Source: Amaurobius ferox
Taxonomy: Eukaryota; Arthropoda; Arachnida; Araneae; Amaurobiidae
Reading direction: 5' to 3'
DNA: 64,000 bases
Assembly: GCA_951213105.1 (NCBI GenBank)
Contig: OX578137.1
Span: 79,052,104 to 79,116,103, forward strand
The position numbers and the translations under genes are program-made. Below the pieces are notes generated by a model that saw nothing but the letters and a program-made list of their open reading frames with translations, made no database searches and was not told the origin of the DNA. This document shows positions 59,478 to 64,000 of the stretch, piece after piece. Positions within the stretch are counted from its first letter, which is position 1, and every line of letters starts with the position of its first letter.

Positions 59478-60493
59478 ACAAGAATGATCAATCATGCATA
59501 AAACATTGATTATGAAACACTTTCCAACTAAAATGCAATTTTATTTAAACGACTCTAAATTTTGACACATTCAACTCTGATGTATTTTAAATTATCACAG
59601 TACTACAATAATGTATTATATTTGAAAACTTAAAACTTCATAAAAAATTAATTTTATTCAAATGACGTTATTGAATTATAAATCATCTGATTCTCTATGT
59701 AAAAGCAATGAATATTGCATGCATATCACTTTATCCAAACTACAAAGCTAAATAATTTTACGTGAAAAAAATTCAATTTTTATACAATTCATCTTACAAT
59801 TACTTGTTTACATTCAACATCCATTAAAATTAGCTTCCGTTGTAGACATAATCAAACTGTGATGATCATTTAAACTAAAAAATATTGTAATTGCGTTGGC
59901 ACAGATTATAAATGAAGAGAAAATACGGAAAAATAAAGCGATTTTAGGACGGATTAAAAACTAAACATAAATTTAAAAGAACTTTAAAAATCATGATTTT
60001 TACACTGGGAAATAAAGATGGATGCCACATTTTATTTTGAAGTGGGTCATGTGATCTCTTCTAATTATATTAGTATACTTACTATTTTAATTTTTATTTC
60101 AAAAACTACCAAATATATTTTGTTGAAATTTTTTGTATGTATTTTGTGAAACAATTTGAATATTTTATAACATTTTCGAAGTAATTTGTGAATTTTATTT
60201 TCCCTGTGTTTAAAAAATTAGGTGAAAGAAGTTAGAATTAGGTGTTTAAAGAATTAGGTCCCATAGTGTTTAATGTATTTCACTTTTTCAACCCGGGTTC
60301 AATCCAAAACCATTTGGGTGATATTATTAATTTACATTCCCATATGTCCCACAAACGTCTCAAGAACATATTAAAATTTCATTTTGATTCAAGTCATTGT
60401 TAAGTCAATTACCGTGCGAACGGACAAACAGACATACAGACAGAATGAACAAAGTCATAAACACTTTTCATCTATGTTGGAAAACGTTAAAAA
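59478..60493 (-). repeat. Family B element, copy 4 (reverse)
   Basis: Begins ATGATCAATCATGCATAAAACATTGATTATGAAACAC and ends CATAAACACTTTTCATCTATG...GTTAAAAA. It has the CCCGGGTTCAATCCAAAAC and CAGACATACAGACAGAATG blocks. More diverged than copies 1-3. The 66-codon plus frame (60384-60584) crosses its end. Confidence 0.75.
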
Positions 60494-60781
60494 TGAACTT
60501 TCTATTAAATCATATGGCGATTTTCTGATGATTTCCATGGCGATTTTAACGAGAACGATTCGAGCGAGCATTCTAAAGTGTTAATCATTATCTTTTTTTC
60601 TATGGCGAATGTTATTTTAGGTCTTCATGAATTTTCAAGTTAATTGAGGAAATATGAAATACAAGAACAAATCAATGCACGATTTTTGCCTTAAAATTGC
60701 ATCATTAGTAAGACATATGTCCAAAAATACATGGTGGATTGTTTTAAAAGCTAATCTCAGTGATAATACTCATTATTTCCA
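60494..60781. other. Spacer containing the start of a 74-codon frame
   Basis: The plus frame 60654-60878 (MKYKNKSMHDFCLKIASLVR...) begins here and continues into family C sequence shared with 1795-1850. It has no known domain. Its second half is repeat, so I do not call it a gene. Confidence 0.3.
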
Positions 60782-61593
60782 GACACATTCGATTGTACCA
60801 TATTGCTACGAAACGGAATTAAACCCACTTTCTACAGCAGACGATTTTCGTGAAATCTTTTTCGATTTAACTAACTAAGAGATGGATATAAAAAAAATTT
60901 GTCAAAATTACATTCATGACTGGATTATATTAATCACGGTTTTCGGGTTGAAAATTTACAGGGATTATTGATATTTTCACTTTCTTAAGTCATCTGTTTT
61001 ATTTTGATAAAGATTTTGTAAACTCAAATATTGAGTTAAGCCAATAGTTGAAACAAAATAAAAATGGTGCGTGTGTATATTCTAATATCATTTTAGTGCT
61101 TTCACTTTAGTATATGTTGATCCAATTTCATAGCGCTTTCATTTTGTCATACATTGATCAAATTTCATTTTTTGTATATATACATTCGACACATTCGATT
61201 GTACCATATTGCTACGAAACGGAATTAAACCCACTTTCTACAGCAGACGATTTTCGTGAAATCTTTTTCGATTTAACTAACTAAGAGATGGATATAAAAA
61301 AAATTTGTCAAAATTACATTCATGACTGGATTATATTAATCACGGTTTTCGGGTTGAAAATTTACAGGGATTATTGATATTTTCACTTTCTTAAGTCATC
61401 TGTTTTATTTTGATAAAGATTTTGTAAACTCAAATATTGAGTTAAGCCAATAGTTGAAACAAAATAAAAATGGTGCGTGTGTATATTCTAATATCATTTT
61501 AGTGCTTTCACTTTAGTATATGTTGATCCAATTTCATAGCGCTTTCATTTTGTCATACATTGATCAAATTTCATTTTTTGTATATATATATAT
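60782..61593. repeat. Apparently perfect 406-bp tandem duplication within family C
   Basis: GACACATTCGATTGTACC begins at 60782 and at 61188. Base-by-base reading through 406 positions found no difference, including runs such as eight As near 60870. The second copy ends in a longer TA run (61576-61600). It contains the family C block TGACTGGATTATATTAATCACGG. Confidence 0.9.
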
Positions 61594-61815
61594 ATATATA
61601 TTTTTAAACTGAGCAACGATGTTTTCTTCTGTAAAGATAATTTTGTATAGCAGGAACAGATATTAGTATATTCTGTGTTGGAATTAAATTAAATATTTTA
61701 GTAGAATGTTTTGAATAAAAATGTCGTTTATAATAGTAAATATTTTAACATAATTGTGAATTTTGCGATTTTTTATATTATATATTCCGTTGGAAGAACA
61801 GGCGTACTGCTGGAT
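61594..61815. repeat. Family C repeat, 3' part (copy 5)
   Basis: After the duplication the repeat continues to ATTCCGTTGGAAGAACAGGCG, the counterpart of the CTCCGTACGAAGAACGGG block at 2729 and 3620. Together with 60782-61593 it forms the fifth family C copy in the window. Confidence 0.7.
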
Positions 61816-62133
61816 TTTAATATAAATCAATTTGTATTATTACCGATTATTTTAATTTAAAAATTAGAAGGAATTTCTTTATTTTGAGCTCTATGAAACT
61901 CAATGAGCTTCGTACGTTTATTAATCGAAATAATCGTACCAAATTTAATTCTATGCATCTAATTTTTTGTGTGGAAATAGTGACCACAGACAGACATAGT
62001 AACACAGTCCGACAAACAAAAACAAATATAAATGAAATTACAGTGATTTGATTTAAATGATGATTAAAATCTGAAAATCTTAATTTAGATCAATCTTAAT
62101 TTTAATTTTATATACATAACCCCCCCCCCCCCA
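61816..62133. other. AT-rich spacer ending in a C-run
   Basis: No gene. A homopolymer of about 14 Cs at 62120-62132 abuts family A copy 11. Confidence 0.4.
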
Positions 62134-62135
62134 AT

Positions 62136-63022
62136 TACTTTCCTTATATACATATAATGTATAAGGAAATTATTGTGACGGTATCGAAAATTCGAAATCA
62201 AGTTTTCGACGGGAGAGCACGTTTCAAGTATCCCTGATCACGAATCGAATATTTTTGAGGTGATGTCTGTGTGTGGGGGTGGTGGGGGTGAAAGTATGTG
62301 TGTGTGTGAGTCAGTGAGACTGTGGAGACGATATCTCACGAACGAATGGAGCGATTCGAATGAAATTTGGTACACAAATTACAATCCGTGAATACTGGAA
62401 TCCTATTGTTTTTAAACACAATCGAATGTTCAGAACACCCGTAAATTTCCAAGTGAAATTTTGAATTGAAATAAACTTTGGAACGCTAGCATAAACCGTT
62501 TTCGAGATATTGCACATTTTTCAAATAAATTTATCAAAACATACCATAAATTAAAAAAATATGTATTAACTGTTGAGAAACATGTTCACTTTTCATATGT
62601 AATATCATGCGATAAATTTGATGACCTAATTCTCGTAGATCTAGCTCGTTCCATTCATGAGAAAAGGTACTTTGAGCAATATCTTTGTATATGAACACCA
62701 ATAGTCATTTATCTGCTATAAGAATAACATATTTCTATGTCCATAACGCTTGGCGAGATTTTGGCGAAGAATTTGGCGGAATGTTGCCAACTTGACGACT
62801 TTTTTTAAATGTTGCTAAATTAACGAAAAGCACACCAAATAGATAAAAATGACGTTAAATCAATGAAAATGGCGACTCATTGACGAAAATTCAATATCTT
62901 TGAAATAATATAAGTATCACTATAAGAATACTGTAACAGTAGTAAATTTTTTTACTGTAACAGTAGTAAATTCATTGCATTATATGAGAAAAGTAATGTG
63001 CTACCCACATCATATTTTTTGG
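62136..63022 (-). repeat. Family A element, copy 11 (reverse)
   Basis: Begins TTACTTTCCTTATATACATATAATG and ends GTGCTACCCACATCATATTTTTTGG. The TG tract is broken by GTGGGGGTGGTGGGGGTG at 62273-62290. A TTTTTTACTGTAACAGTAGTAAAT segment is duplicated near the right end. The 68-codon minus frame is repeat-derived. Confidence 0.85.
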
Positions 63023-64000
63023 TATATAGCATGCACTGCAGAAGAAGTAAAAAGCATTTGCACCTCTCAAATGCAATATTGAGAATTTGTTTTGCATTTA
63101 CTGGTGTGACTGTAAATTAAACCTGTCCAGCTCTAAATATTGACATAGATAAGTGTATTGCACCACACTGGAATGCCGTACAGATAAATATATTTCCAAT
63201 TATTAAACTACTGCTTAACATATTGTTTTATATTAAATCTCTGAAACAACTAACTATACTCCAAATCCGCATTCAAAATTTGAAACTGCGTCAAACCAGT
63301 GTTATAAAAATCTATAAGATTATCAAACTCATTCCCTAATCTAAGTCTGGCATCCAACAATTCAGGAATTCTACGCATTTCCCTCACATATTTGCATACG
63401 CATGCGAAGTTTGAAAGCATGCATAATACTTCGCGCTCAGCTAATTAGCTCGGTGAAATTATGAACTCACCATTCTTCACCCCCGCGGGAGCTGGGAGAA
63501 GTATTTGGTTGGAACCTCATTTGTGATTTGGTTATGGTTATTAGGGTGCACAAATAATAGATCACAGAAATGCACTATTCTCGAAGTGATAGAGATCTTA
63601 CGGTGTTAACCGAGTGCGAAGTTCTATTATCTCTCAAATGGGGAAATAATAACGTATTTATCCAGCTAAATTACAAAGATTTCTATTTAAAGTTTGAGAA
63701 AATTCAGGGAGTTTACGTAGTTTAATTTTCAATTGATCAAGATAGCTTTTCTGTTAATTATTTCGCTAATAATTTTTCAGAAAATTAAATTATGCAATAT
63801 GTAATCAGCTGCGTATTAAACATATATTTTGAATATATAAATATATTAAAACTAGAGATTCATATAACTCAATTTGAAATGAGGGTTATAATTTGAATGA
63901 GGAAGATTTACATGCTATTATATTAAAATACATTTCATGGGATTTAAAAAAACAATTTTACAATTCAAAATCTTCGTTATACGGTTGAATGTGTAGTCAT
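63023..64000. other. Single-copy region, no gene supported
   Basis: Includes a more balanced stretch at 63420-63660 (CTCAGCTAATTAGCTCGGTG; CCCCCGCGGGAGCTGGGAG) that resembles no repeat in the window. No open frame over 60 codons. Confidence 0.35.

Noticed and set aside
60654..60878. 74-codon frame with protein-like composition
   Set aside because: The C-terminal half is family C repeat shared with 1795-1850 and is cut by the 406-bp duplication; no known domain.

Overview
This window is repeat-dense, AT-rich eukaryotic nuclear DNA. I could not support a single intact host protein-coding gene. Nearly all open reading frames are under 110 codons. They fall in repeats, in (TA)n tracts, or as the two strands of foldback elements. 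The tRNA-derived short interspersed elements (SINEs) and the mix of DNA-transposon remnants (hAT, Tc1, mariner, Helitron, piggyBac-like) point to an arthropod. A chelicerate such as a spider is my best guess, but that rests on remembered repeat style and not on any search.

Layout. 1-3660 is a run of diverged ~0.9 kb repeats (family C) with a patch of ~20-bp motif repeats. 3.9-8.7 kb holds two family A elements, two tRNA-like SINE heads, a 5S rRNA sequence joined to a tRNA-type SINE, and a 225-bp piggyBac-like hairpin with TTAA ends. 9.1-10.4 kb is a family B element and 10.5-11.7 kb an unclassified mosaic repeat. 12.0-14.6 kb alternates (TA)n tracts with two foldback elements. 14.6-18.4 kb is mostly single-copy AT-rich DNA ending in a SINE with perfect target-site duplications. 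18.8-20.9 kb is an old ~1 kb tandem duplication; one copy carries a truncated LINE (non-LTR retrotransposon) with target duplications. 21.1-21.8 kb is a Tc1-like relic. 22.2-24.5 kb is a ~180-bp tandem array interrupted by a family A element and a SINE. 27.4-33 kb has a long (TA)n tract, a mariner transposase relic, two family A elements and a Helitron relic. 33.5-37.0 kb is a 3.5-kb giant inverted repeat. 37.4-39.8 kb is a family A element carrying a foldback element flanked by 9-bp duplications. 40.7-47.1 kb has four family A elements and tandem hAT fragments. 47-54 kb is mostly single-copy DNA with minisatellites. 54.5-55.9 kb is a Tc1 transposase relic broken by a SINE. 56.7-57.5 kb is a 135-bp array with A-B alternation. 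The rest holds further B, C and A copies and an apparently perfect 406-bp tandem duplication.

The value of the window lies in nested insertions, whose relative ages can be read, and in several long inverted-repeat elements. No new protein system was found. Strand labels for repeat families are arbitrary unless stated. Family boundaries are estimates by eye, usually good to about 10-50 bases.
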